Below, in pieces: positions 55,702 through 63,349 of a stretch of 64,000 bases of DNA. The stretch is taken from positions 1 to 64,000 of the forward strand of contig NZ_JAPENM010000011.1 in assembly GCF_026342035.1 (NCBI RefSeq), in the 5' to 3' direction. The translations under genes and the position numbers were made by a program. The stretch is from Aldersonia sp. NBC_00410. Its GTDB lineage: Bacteria > Actinomycetota > Actinomycetes > Mycobacteriales > Mycobacteriaceae. Each line of letters begins with the position of its first letter. Within the stretch, counting starts at the first letter, position 1. The notes under the pieces were generated by a model. That model saw only the letters and a list, made by a program, of their open reading frames with translations, was not told the origin of the DNA and did no database searches.

Positions 55702-56166
55702 ATGACGGGTCAACGAAGGGGAGCGGCGAAAGGTTCCGCACCCGGGTGGCTCGGTCGGCTGCTGCGTCGCAAGCGGACCGAAGTTCCACTCGATCCGGAC
55801 CGCGGCGACCTGGTTGTGGTGGTCGATTGCACCGAGGATGCGGAGGCTTGTTCGACCGCCCTTGAGCGGGGCGCGGACGGCGCTCCGGCGTGGCGCCCGG
55901 ACGAGCAGGCGGTGCTGCGGCATCACCTGCGTGTGCCCGCCGGCGCGGTCGACACCGTGACCGCGATTGCCGGCCAGGACGGCTACCTGGCCAGGATCAT
56001 CACCGCAGACCAGGATCCGGTGCAGGTCGACCTCTACCGCGTGCAGCTGCTCGACGCGCTGCATTGCAGCCAGGAGCGCTCGCGGATGGCGGGTCTGGCG
56101 CAGCGCCACGGCGGCGATGTCACTGGGTGGGATGCGCTGCAGCCCGGCTCCGGCGCAGCCGGATGA
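55702..56166 (+). CDS. Unrecognised cytosolic protein, 154 residues
   Basis: [20 protein letters not shown] opens a basic N-terminus followed by a compact region with [40 protein letters not shown] and [20 protein letters not shown]. Alternating hydrophobic strands suggest an alpha-beta fold. No family is recognised. A GTG at 55699 is an alternative start. Divergent from ctaE and just upstream of trpD on the same strand, but with an 84-base gap. Confidence 0.65.
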   Translation: MTGQRRGAAKGSAPGWLGRLLRRKRTEVPLDPDRGDLVVVVDCTEDAEACSTALERGADGAPAWRPDEQAVLRHHLRVPAGAVDTVTAIAGQDGYLARIITADQDPVQVDLYRVQLLDALHCSQERSRMAGLAQRHGGDVTGWDALQPGSGAAG

Positions 56167-56250
56167 GAACGGCACCAATCCGGCACAGCCGGGCGCAGAT
56201 CGTGCTGGCTAAGCTGCACGGGTGATCAGGGCGGACATCGAGGCGAACCG

Positions 56251-57312
56251 ATGAACACGACACCGGACGGGACCGAGCGCACCTGGCCGCAGGTGCTCGG
56301 CGCACTTGCCGACCGGCACGACCTCGCCGCCGCCGACACCGCCTGGGCGATGGACGAGATCATGTCCGACAACGCCACGTCGGCGCAGATCGCCGCATTC
56401 GGCGTCGCGCTGAAGATGAAGGGGCCGACCTCCGAGGAGTTGACCGGTCTCGCGGCGTCGATGCTGGCGCACGGCGTGCGGGTCGATCTGTCCATCCCTG
56501 CTGTCGACATCGTCGGGACCGGCGGCGACCGCTCCGGGACCGTCAATATCTCCACGATGTCGTCCATCGTCGTTGCTGCGGCAGGGGTGCCGGTGGTCAA
56601 ACACGGCAACCGGGCGGCCTCGTCGAAGAGCGGCGGTGCCGACGTCCTGGAGGCGCTCGGCGTGCACCTCGGTCTCGGGCCGTTGTCGGTCGCGAGATGC
56701 GTCCGCGAGGTCGGCATCGGATTTTGCTTCGCCCCGGTGTTCCATCCGGCGTTCCGGTTCACCGCGGGGCCGCGCAAGGAAATCGGTATTCCGACCGCTT
56801 TCAACGTGCTCGGGCCGCTGACCAACCCGGCTCAGCCCGGCGCCGGCCTCGTCGGCTGTGCGTTCGCCGACCTCGCGCCCGTGATTGCGGGCGTGCTGGC
56901 CAAGCGCGGCAGCAATGCGCTCGTCGTGCGCGGTAACGACGGGCTGGACGAGATCACCACCTCGTCGACCACCGAGATGCACGTCGTCGCGGGTGGGCAG
57001 GTCCGGCACGTCACTCTCGACCCGGTAGAGCTGGGGATCGAGCGCGCGCCACTCGACGCGCTGCGCGGTGGTGACGCCAAGTTCAATGCCGAGGTGGCCC
57101 ATGCGTTGTTCGCCGGTCGGCGTGACGCGGTGCGCGATGCCGTCCTGCTCAACTCGGCGGCGGCGCTGGTCGCGTTCGACGGCCCGGGCGCGGATCTGCT
57201 GGACGCGTTCGCGGCCGGTATCGAACGGGCGGCGACCGTCATCGACAACGGTGCCGCGGCGGCGCTGCTGACCACTTGGGCGGCCCTCACCGCGCAACTC
57301 GGTCCCGAATAA
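56251..57312 (+). CDS. trpD: Anthranilate phosphoribosyltransferase
   Basis: The 353-residue tryptophan-pathway enzyme joins anthranilate to PRPP. It shows the PRPP loop [38 protein letters not shown] and the [16 protein letters not shown] block. Length is typical. As in mycobacteria, it stands next to ctaE rather than in a trp operon. Confidence 0.96.
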   Translation: MNTTPDGTERTWPQVLGALADRHDLAAADTAWAMDEIMSDNATSAQIAAFGVALKMKGPTSEELTGLAASMLAHGVRVDLSIPAVDIVGTGGDRSGTVNISTMSSIVVAAAGVPVVKHGNRAASSKSGGADVLEALGVHLGLGPLSVARCVREVGIGFCFAPVFHPAFRFTAGPRKEIGIPTAFNVLGPLTNPAQPGAGLVGCAFADLAPVIAGVLAKRGSNALVVRGNDGLDEITTSSTTEMHVVAGGQVRHVTLDPVELGIERAPLDALRGGDAKFNAEVAHALFAGRRDAVRDAVLLNSAAALVAFDGPGADLLDAFAAGIERAATVIDNGAAAALLTTWAALTAQLGPE

Positions 57313-57333
57313 ACAGGGTCCGGTCGACGCGGG

Positions 57334-57609
57334 CTATTCGCCGATCGAGAACGCATCCTCCACGTCCGCACGCGAATACGTCTTGAACGCGATGTGCGTG
57401 GTCGTGGTGCGTACCCCCGCCACCTTGTTGATCCGGCCGGTCACCACGCCGGCGATCTCCTCGTGGTCGCGGCACCGCACGATTGCCACCAGGTCGACGT
57501 CGCCCGCGCAGGAATAGACCTCGCTGACCCCTGGCGTGTCCGCAACAGCCTGTGCGGTTTCCGGGATGAGGTTGGCCTCGGCGTCGATCAGGACGATGGC
57601 GGTGATCAT
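57334..57609 (-). CDS. Stand-alone Lrp/AsnC ligand-binding (RAM) domain protein
   Basis: The 91-residue protein MITAIVLIDAEANLIPETAQ... has the RAM signature (PGVSEVYSCAGDVDLVAIVR) but no helix-turn-helix. Such proteins oligomerise and bind amino acids, and some modulate full-length Lrp regulators. TAGGCT lies 7 bases before the ATG, suggesting a leaderless transcript. Its neighbour trpD makes an amino-acid sensing role attractive but unproven. Confidence 0.85.
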   Translation of the reverse strand: MITAIVLIDAEANLIPETAQAVADTPGVSEVYSCAGDVDLVAIVRCRDHEEIAGVVTGRINKVAGVRTTTTHIAFKTYSRADVEDAFSIGE

Positions 57610-57619
57610 GTCGATCAGC

Positions 57620-59437
57620 CTATTGGTCCCACCCGAAGCGGCGCTCGGATTGGGCCGCATCCTCGGCCAGCCCGGACCATTCCAGCCAGCGGCCCGCGCC
57701 ATAAGCCGGTTCGCGGTAACCCTCGGTGGTGGTGACGATGCGGGTGCCGGAGCCTTCGAGCCAGCGGGCGATGAGCGCGACTTCTTCGGGCGCCGCCCCG
57801 CGCAGCGGAGTCTCGTCCGGCATCACCGTCTCTGCTGCGGCGATCAGCGCCTCGACCACCGGCATCGGTGCGGCACCGCGCGGTGACCTACCCGCCGATG
57901 CCAGCCGGCCGTGCCTGATGACGGCGAATTCCCAACCGCCCTCGAATGCCGGGCGGGCGGCGACGAGTTGCTCGACCGTCGCGAGCGCGGCAAGCCGCTG
58001 AACCCTGCGCAGCGCGCGGATCAGCGCTGCCGCGCGATCGCGAAGCCGTGCGGCACTCTCGAACAACTCGTCCGCGGCTAGGCGCTCGATATGGTCGTGC
58101 AACTCGGCTATCCGGTCATCGGCACCGCCCGTCATCAGCGCCCGAACTGCTTCTGGGGCGCTTCGATAGGTCTCGGCATCGAGCGCGGCGCCCGGTCGAC
58201 TCGCCGGACAGCCGCCCACCGGGACCGCCGGACAGTCGTGCCGGCCGTCGTGGGCGATGCGGCGCGAACAGGTCCGTAACGCGCAGTACTCCGCGATCGT
58301 GTCGGCGACGGCCGCTGCGTCGGCGCGCGACCCGAACGGGCCGAGCGCGTCGCTGCCCGCGGTCCGCGTGATCGAGAGCCGGGGAAACGCCTCGGCGGTG
58401 AGCGAAATCCACCAGGCCCGCTTGGGGAACTTGGACCGCCGGTTGTAGGGCGGTGCGTGCGCGACGAGCAGCCGCAGTTCACGCACGCCTGCCTCCAGCG
58501 CATGCGCGCACTCGACGTGGTCGATGCGGGTGGCGAGGGCGACCATCTCCTTCATCCGGCCGCGCGTCTCCGACCCGGTGAAGTAGTTGCGCACCCGGCG
58601 TTGCAGGTTCACCGCGGTGCCGATGTAGAGGACCTCGTCCGACGGCCCACGAAACAGATAGACGCCCGGCGTGCGGGGCAGATTCCCCGCCAGGAACCGC
58701 TTTGCCCGCTGTCCGGCGGAGACGTGGGGCAGGTAGTCGATCAGTTCGGTGTAGCTGTGCACACCCTGGTTGCCGACCCGCCCGATCAACTCGTGCAGCA
58801 CCTCGACGGTCGCGCGGGCATCGTCGAGTGCGCGGTGGGTCGGCTGGTTGTCCACGCGAAAAAGCGACGCAAGCGCGGACAACCGGACCGACGGTGCCTC
58901 CTCGCGGGTCAGTACCCGGCGGGCGAGTTTGACCGTGCACAGCACCCTGGGCTTGGGCCAGGTGAGGTCGGCGCGCTCGGCGGCGGCCCGCAGAAAGCTC
59001 ATGTCGAATCCCGCGTTGTGCGCGACCAGCACACAGTCGCGGGAGAACTCGAGGAAGCTCGGCAGCACCTGCTCGATGCGCGGGGCGCCGACCACCATTG
59101 CCGTGGTGATTCCGGTCAGCTCGACGACGTAGGTGGGGATGCTGCGGCCCGGATCGACGAGGGTGGCGAGTTCGCCGAGCACCTCACCGCCACGAACCTT
59201 CACTGCCCCGATCTCGGTGATCGCGTCTTCTGCAGCGCTGCCGCCGGTCGTTTCCAGGTCCACGACCACGAACGTGGTGTCGCGCAGCGAGACGTCGAGT
59301 TCGTCGAAACTCAGTTGCTGCCCGGCCGCGGTCCTGGTGGCCGAGCGACGCACCGTCATCGAGGTGGCTTGTTGCGGCCGAATCGGCATCGACCGGGATG
59401 CCCGCGGATCGAGCGGCAGCGGCATCGGCAAGGTCAC
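57620..59437 (-). CDS. DEDDh exonuclease fused to a UvrC-like GIY-YIG module (Rv2191-like)
   Basis: The 605-residue fusion has a DnaQ/epsilon-type 3'-5' exonuclease at about 50-225, with Asp60 and Glu62 in VVVDLETTG, AHNAGFDMSFL and HRALDDARATV. A GIY-YIG nuclease follows (PGVYLFRGPSDEVLYIGTAV then RRVRNYF) plus a UvrC-like C-terminal region with a UVR-like helix pair. Such fusions (Cho-like) are common in actinobacteria and probably act in nucleotide excision repair. The GTG at 59437 has TACGCT 7 bases upstream, supporting that start. Confidence 0.9.
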   Translation of the reverse strand: MTLPMPLPLDPRASRSMPIRPQQATSMTVRRSATRTAAGQQLSFDELDVSLRDTTFVVVDLETTGGSAAEDAITEIGAVKVRGGEVLGELATLVDPGRSIPTYVVELTGITTAMVVGAPRIEQVLPSFLEFSRDCVLVAHNAGFDMSFLRAAAERADLTWPKPRVLCTVKLARRVLTREEAPSVRLSALASLFRVDNQPTHRALDDARATVEVLHELIGRVGNQGVHSYTELIDYLPHVSAGQRAKRFLAGNLPRTPGVYLFRGPSDEVLYIGTAVNLQRRVRNYFTGSETRGRMKEMVALATRIDHVECAHALEAGVRELRLLVAHAPPYNRRSKFPKRAWWISLTAEAFPRLSITRTAGSDALGPFGSRADAAAVADTIAEYCALRTCSRRIAHDGRHDCPAVPVGGCPASRPGAALDAETYRSAPEAVRALMTGGADDRIAELHDHIERLAADELFESAARLRDRAAALIRALRRVQRLAALATVEQLVAARPAFEGGWEFAVIRHGRLASAGRSPRGAAPMPVVEALIAAAETVMPDETPLRGAAPEEVALIARWLEGSGTRIVTTTEGYREPAYGAGRWLEWSGLAEDAAQSERRFGWDQ

Positions 59438-59666
59438 GGGCGTCAGCGTAGGAGCGGGGTCCGACACCGCGGGGCCGACACGCGCCGGGGGCGCGCGGCT
59501 TCCACCGCGACGTCGCGGGTACGCGCGGCTCCGCCGCGACGACGCACGCCCGACGAGGGCGTTTCGTCCGGCATGTCGGTGGCCGGGGTTAGCGTGCGCG
59601 CGAACGCGACAGGCCGATTTCGGGGCGCTTTTCCACCGCGCCCCGCCGAGCGAGACGGGGATCACA

Positions 59667-59948
59667 GTGATTGTCGATTGCAATGAGTGCACGGTGCGCG
59701 GGCAGGCGTGCGCCGACTGCGTCGTCACGGTTTTGCTCGGCTTGCCGGCGCCACCCTTGCGGCGTCCGGGCGGTGCTGCGTCGGTTGCCGCGCCTATCCG
59801 CTTCGAGCAGGCCGAATGCGAGGCGCTCGACGTTTTGGCGGGCGAGGGTTTGGTGCCCCGGCTGCGGCTCGTCACGGCGCGGATCCCATGTGCCGAGCCG
59901 AAAGGTAACGAAGAAGTCTCGGAGCGTGGCCTATCCCACACCGAGTAA
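59667..59948 (+). CDS. CxxC-CxxC small protein between exonuclease and NlpC genes
   Basis: The GTG at 59667 opens a 93-residue protein (VIVDCNECTVRGQACADCVV...). It has two CxxC pairs (Cys5/8 and Cys15/18), spaced like a zinc finger or iron-sulfur knuckle, then VLLGLPAPPL and an ALDVLAGEGLVPRLRL helix. I have seen this pattern in small actinobacterial proteins beside NlpC genes, but I assign no function. A CGGGGA Shine-Dalgarno lies upstream. Confidence 0.7.
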   Translation: MIVDCNECTVRGQACADCVVTVLLGLPAPPLRRPGGAASVAAPIRFEQAECEALDVLAGEGLVPRLRLVTARIPCAEPKGNEEVSERGLSHTE

Positions 59949-60010
59949 GGGCGCCGGCTAGTCACATGCCGGTGATTCGCGCAACCGATTGGTTCTACTC
60001 GATATCGCTT

Positions 60011-60026
60011 CGTAATCTTTTCGAGA
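60011..60026 (+). promoter_or_regulatory. Shared motif upstream of the first NlpC gene
   Basis: CGTAATCTTTTCGAGA here matches 15 of 16 bases with CGTAATCTTTCCGAGA at 60843-60858, which precedes the second NlpC gene. Such a shared block suggests a common regulator; MtrA, which controls NlpC genes in related bacteria, is one candidate. Confidence 0.5.
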
Positions 60027-60072
60027 CCTTCGCGGAGGTTGTTCGCGCCAGCCGGCGCGGCGCCGCAAGGTC

Positions 60073-60215
60073 ACCGCCTAATTGTGGCAAGCGATCCATT
60101 GGATTGCGCCACAAGCCGGGGACCCACATTCCCTGGGGTGAATCCCGCTGCCGAGTTGCGCGGCGGGTAGGGCCATCTTCCCGGCCCGAACCCGACAGCT
60201 AACTCGGTCGGCGGG
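60073..60215 (+). promoter_or_regulatory. ydaO-yuaA (c-di-AMP) riboswitch
   Basis: The invariant blocks of the ydaO family are present in order: CCGGGGACCCA (about 60116), TGGGGTGAATCC (about 60135), GGGTAGGGCCATCTTCC (about 60165) and GCCCGAACCCGACAGCTAAC (60184-60203). CCGCC (60074-60078) closes P1 with GGCGG (60210-60214). The switch controls resuscitation-promoting factor and NlpC cell-wall hydrolases in actinobacteria, usually turned off by c-di-AMP. Confidence 0.9.
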
Positions 60216-60242
60216 CAGTGGAAGAAACGGAGTACCCCTGTC

Positions 60243-60800
60243 GTGGCCACCCTCGAATCCAAGCGTTCCGTCCGTCGTGCCGCCGTCACCGGCGCCCTGG
60301 TGCTCGGTGCGATTGTCGCGCCCGCGGCCCCGGCGCTCGCCGCTCCGGTGTCCGTGCCCGGCGTCGGCACCTTCGACATCCCCGAAATCCCCGGTGTCGC
60401 ACTGCCGCCGTTGCCGGGTGCGCCCGCCGCGCCGGCACCGGCGCCTGCGCCGCAGCTGACCGCGGGTGACCGCGCCTTGCAGGCCGCCGAGTCCAAGATC
60501 GGCGCGCCCTACGTCTATGGTGCGGCCGGCCCCAACTCGTTCGACTGCTCGGGCCTCGTGCAGTGGGCCTACTCGCAGGCCGGCGTCAACGTGCCGCGCA
60601 CCAGCGAGGCGCAGCTCGGCGCAGGCACACCCGTCGCGATCTCCGACCTGCGTCCCGGTGACCTCGTGTCGTTCTACGGCGGCGGCCACTCCGGCCTGTA
60701 CGCGGGCAACGGCAATGTCGTGCACGCGTCCACCTCGGGCCAGCCGGTGAAGGTTGCGGCGCTGTCGTCGATGCCGGTCTCGGGCGCCCGCCGCTACTGA
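60243..60800 (+). CDS. Secreted NlpC/P60 peptidoglycan endopeptidase
   Basis: The 185-residue exported hydrolase has a signal peptide (about 1-34, ending ALAA), a Pro/Ala-rich linker (about 35-72) and an NlpC/P60 domain. Cys102 in FDCSGLVQWAY, His149 in GGGHSGLYAG and His161 form the catalytic triad. It cleaves stem-peptide D-Glu-meso-DAP bonds. GTG start with ACGGAG upstream, 27 bases after the riboswitch. It is the smaller of two adjacent NlpC genes. Confidence 0.92.
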   Translation: MATLESKRSVRRAAVTGALVLGAIVAPAAPALAAPVSVPGVGTFDIPEIPGVALPPLPGAPAAPAPAPAPQLTAGDRALQAAESKIGAPYVYGAAGPNSFDCSGLVQWAYSQAGVNVPRTSEAQLGAGTPVAISDLRPGDLVSFYGGGHSGLYAGNGNVVHASTSGQPVKVAALSSMPVSGARRY

Positions 60801-60842
60801 GTTCGACCGACGGTCCGGAGTGGACACGAAAGGTTGCCATTC

Positions 60843-60858
60843 CGTAATCTTTCCGAGA
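60843..60858 (+). promoter_or_regulatory. Shared motif upstream of the second NlpC gene
   Basis: CGTAATCTTTCCGAGA lies 20 bases before the ATG at 60879 and is the partner of the motif at 60011-60026. Position that close to the start suggests it may overlap a promoter or act in the leader. Confidence 0.45.
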
Positions 60859-60878
60859 TCAATCGGAGTCCGGAATCG

Positions 60879-61955
60879 ATGACGAACGGAAGTGCGACTC
60901 GCGTGGCCCCTCACCGCATCCGTCGGCCGGTGGTCGGCATCCTCGCGACGGGGCTGCTCGGACTGGGTCTCGCGATCGGCCCGAGTTCGGCCGGAGCAGA
61001 CCCCGTTGCGATCGGCAGCCCGAGCGAGGCGATGCAGCAGCTGTCCGATCTGTCGCGCCAGTCCGAGCAGACCAACGAGGCCGTACACCAGGTGCAGGCC
61101 GACCTCGACGGCAAGATGGCCGCCTTGCAGGCCGCACAGGACCAGCAGGCGCGCGACCAGGCCGCGCTGACCGAGGCCAAGTCGCGGATTGCCGGGTTGC
61201 AGCCGATGATCGACCGGGCCGCCGCAGCGTCCTACCGTGGTGCGCGCACCAACCCGCTGGTGTCGGTGCTGATGAGCGATTCGCCGCAACAGGTGCTCGA
61301 CCAGATGTCGGCCATCGACGTGATCTCCTCCGAGACCGGGGCAGAAACCACCGAATACAAAAACGCGATTGCCGCCGCCGCGGCCGCCGAGGACGCCTCG
61401 CGCAAATCGGCGGAGGTGGCGGGCAAGACGGCCGATCAGGCGCGCACCGACCGTGACACCCTCGCGGGCAAGCGCTCCTCGCTCGACGTCGAGATCGGCC
61501 GCGTCACCGAGGCGTGGGCGAAGATGTCCGGCCCCGAGCAGGCCGCGTACGCCGCGCAGGGCGTGCTGTCCGGCTTCAGCGTCGAAACGCTGTTGCGCGG
61601 ACTCACGCCCGGCAGCAATACCGGTGCACTGCAGGCCGCGCTCACCAGGGTCGGCGCTCCCTACGTCTGGGGCGCCACCGGCCCCGACTCGTTCGACTGC
61701 TCGGGTCTGGTCGTCTGGGCGTACAAGCAGATCGGCAAGCCGCTACCGCGCACCAGCCAGGCGCAAGCCAGCGCCGGTACCCCGGTCGGCCGCGACGAAC
61801 TGCAGCCCGGCGACATCGTGACCTTCTACTCCGACGCCTCACACGTCGGCATCTACGCCGGAAACGGACTGGTACTGCACGCCTCGACCTTCGGTGTGCC
61901 GGTCGGTGTCTCGCCCATGTCGCAGATGCCGTTCCACGATGCCCGCCGCGTCTGA
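60879..61955 (+). CDS. RipA-like NlpC/P60 endopeptidase with coiled-coil
   Basis: The 358-residue exported protein has a signal peptide (about 1-40) and a coiled-coil autoinhibitory region (about 48-205; QSEQTNEAVHQVQADLDGKM). The C-terminal NlpC/P60 domain (about 245-358) has Cys274 in FDCSGLVVWAYK and the downstream His of ASHVGIYAGNG. This architecture is that of RipA-type septal hydrolases (Rv1477/Rv2190c). It overlaps the next gene by 17 bases. Confidence 0.93.
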   Translation: MTNGSATRVAPHRIRRPVVGILATGLLGLGLAIGPSSAGADPVAIGSPSEAMQQLSDLSRQSEQTNEAVHQVQADLDGKMAALQAAQDQQARDQAALTEAKSRIAGLQPMIDRAAAASYRGARTNPLVSVLMSDSPQQVLDQMSAIDVISSETGAETTEYKNAIAAAAAAEDASRKSAEVAGKTADQARTDRDTLAGKRSSLDVEIGRVTEAWAKMSGPEQAAYAAQGVLSGFSVETLLRGLTPGSNTGALQAALTRVGAPYVWGATGPDSFDCSGLVVWAYKQIGKPLPRTSQAQASAGTPVGRDELQPGDIVTFYSDASHVGIYAGNGLVLHASTFGVPVGVSPMSQMPFHDARRV

Positions 61956-63318
61956 GGCGGACTCCACCGACCGGCGAACCGGATCGAGGGGCCTCTCCGG
62001 CCGTGAATCGATTCTGCTCGCCGGCCTCGTCCTCGTGCTCGCGGCAATCCTCGTGATCATTGCCGTCGCGGTGCCGGATTCGCGATCCGCCGAGACGTCC
62101 GGTGCGAGGGACGCAACATCGGCCACCCCGGATCCCTACCTGGCGCAGCGGCGGCAGGGCGTGCAACGACTGCTCGACGGCTGGGCGGCCGCACTGCGCA
62201 GCGGCGATCCCGCCGCGCTCGACACCCTGTTCGACCCGCGTGCCGACCCGGTCTTCCGCGCCGCCGAACACGACCGTGCCGCGAACCTGCGCGACGTGCC
62301 GCTGGCCGATTGGGGTTTCGAGATCGGCGACGATCCCGAAACGCCCGTTCCCGCCGACGTTTTCACCGCACTCGACGCCTCCGATGCCTGGTACCCCACG
62401 GTGTGGCTGCGCTACGCGGTCGACGGCCCCGATGCGACATCGACGCGCAAACCGGTGTCGCTGACCGTGGCCAGACACGGCGACGACTGGTATCTGGTCT
62501 CGGATGCGCCGGTCGCCGGCCGCTCCACCTGGCGCGGCCCGTGGGACTTCGGACCGTTGATCGGCCGCCGCGTGCCCGGACCGGACGGCCGGGCGTCGGT
62601 GGTGCTCGGTCATCCTGACCAGACCGCGGAGGTCGTCGCCCTCGCTGCGGAGGTCGACGATGCCGAAGCCGCGGTGAGCGCAGTGTGGGGCCCGGACTGG
62701 GCCCGCGCTGTGCTCGTCGAAGCAGCAGGCGACCAGGCCGAGTTCGCCGCCCTGGCCGGCGCCAATCGCGATGCGTCCCAGGTCGCCGCGGTCACCGTGG
62801 CCGACGCCACGGACCGCGAGCACGACACGGCGACCGGGCAGCGCATCATCTTCAGCCCGGACGCGGCGGACGGGCTCACCGACGAGACCCGCCGTTCGGT
62901 GCTGCGGCACGAACTCACCCACGTCGCCGCCCGCGCGAGCACGCTGGACGGCTCACCGATGTGGATCACCGAAGGCTTCGCCGACTATGTCGGCCACCGC
63001 GGGTCCGATCAGGGGTTCGACCGGATCGCACCCACGCTGGCCGCCGCCGCGCGTTCCGGTGACCTGCCGGCCGCGCTGCCCGCCGACGCGGATTTCGCCG
63101 GGGCACGGGCGGTCCTGGCCTACGAGTGGGCGTGGTCGGTGAACGCCTTCGTCGCCGACGAATTCGGCGAACCGGCGCTGACCGCGCTGTACCGGGCGCT
63201 CTCGGACGGCCCGGCCGATCCGGAGCAGATCGATGCCGCGACGCGCGACGTGCTCGGTGTCGGCGCCGGCGAGCTGATCGATCGGTGGCGCGCATGGGTG
63301 ACCCGACAGGTGAGCTGA
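61939..63318 (+). CDS. Membrane-anchored HExxH metalloprotease-like protein
   Basis: The 459-residue protein has an N-terminal membrane helix (ILLAGLVLVLAAILVIIAVAV, about 26-46) and an extracellular domain. It has the zinc motif HELTH (residues 324-328) followed by WITEGFADYVGH, supplying the third ligand of a gluzincin site. A basic/acidic helical region closes it. I do not know a named family. Its ATG lies inside the NlpC gene end, so expression is coupled to the hydrolase, and a role in processing envelope proteins is plausible. Confidence 0.8.
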   Translation: MPAASEADSTDRRTGSRGLSGRESILLAGLVLVLAAILVIIAVAVPDSRSAETSGARDATSATPDPYLAQRRQGVQRLLDGWAAALRSGDPAALDTLFDPRADPVFRAAEHDRAANLRDVPLADWGFEIGDDPETPVPADVFTALDASDAWYPTVWLRYAVDGPDATSTRKPVSLTVARHGDDWYLVSDAPVAGRSTWRGPWDFGPLIGRRVPGPDGRASVVLGHPDQTAEVVALAAEVDDAEAAVSAVWGPDWARAVLVEAAGDQAEFAALAGANRDASQVAAVTVADATDREHDTATGQRIIFSPDAADGLTDETRRSVLRHELTHVAARASTLDGSPMWITEGFADYVGHRGSDQGFDRIAPTLAAAARSGDLPAALPADADFAGARAVLAYEWAWSVNAFVADEFGEPALTALYRALSDGPADPEQIDAATRDVLGVGAGELIDRWRAWVTRQVS

Positions 63319-63349
63319 ACCAAACGTCCGATCGCCTACGGTGTCCCAC

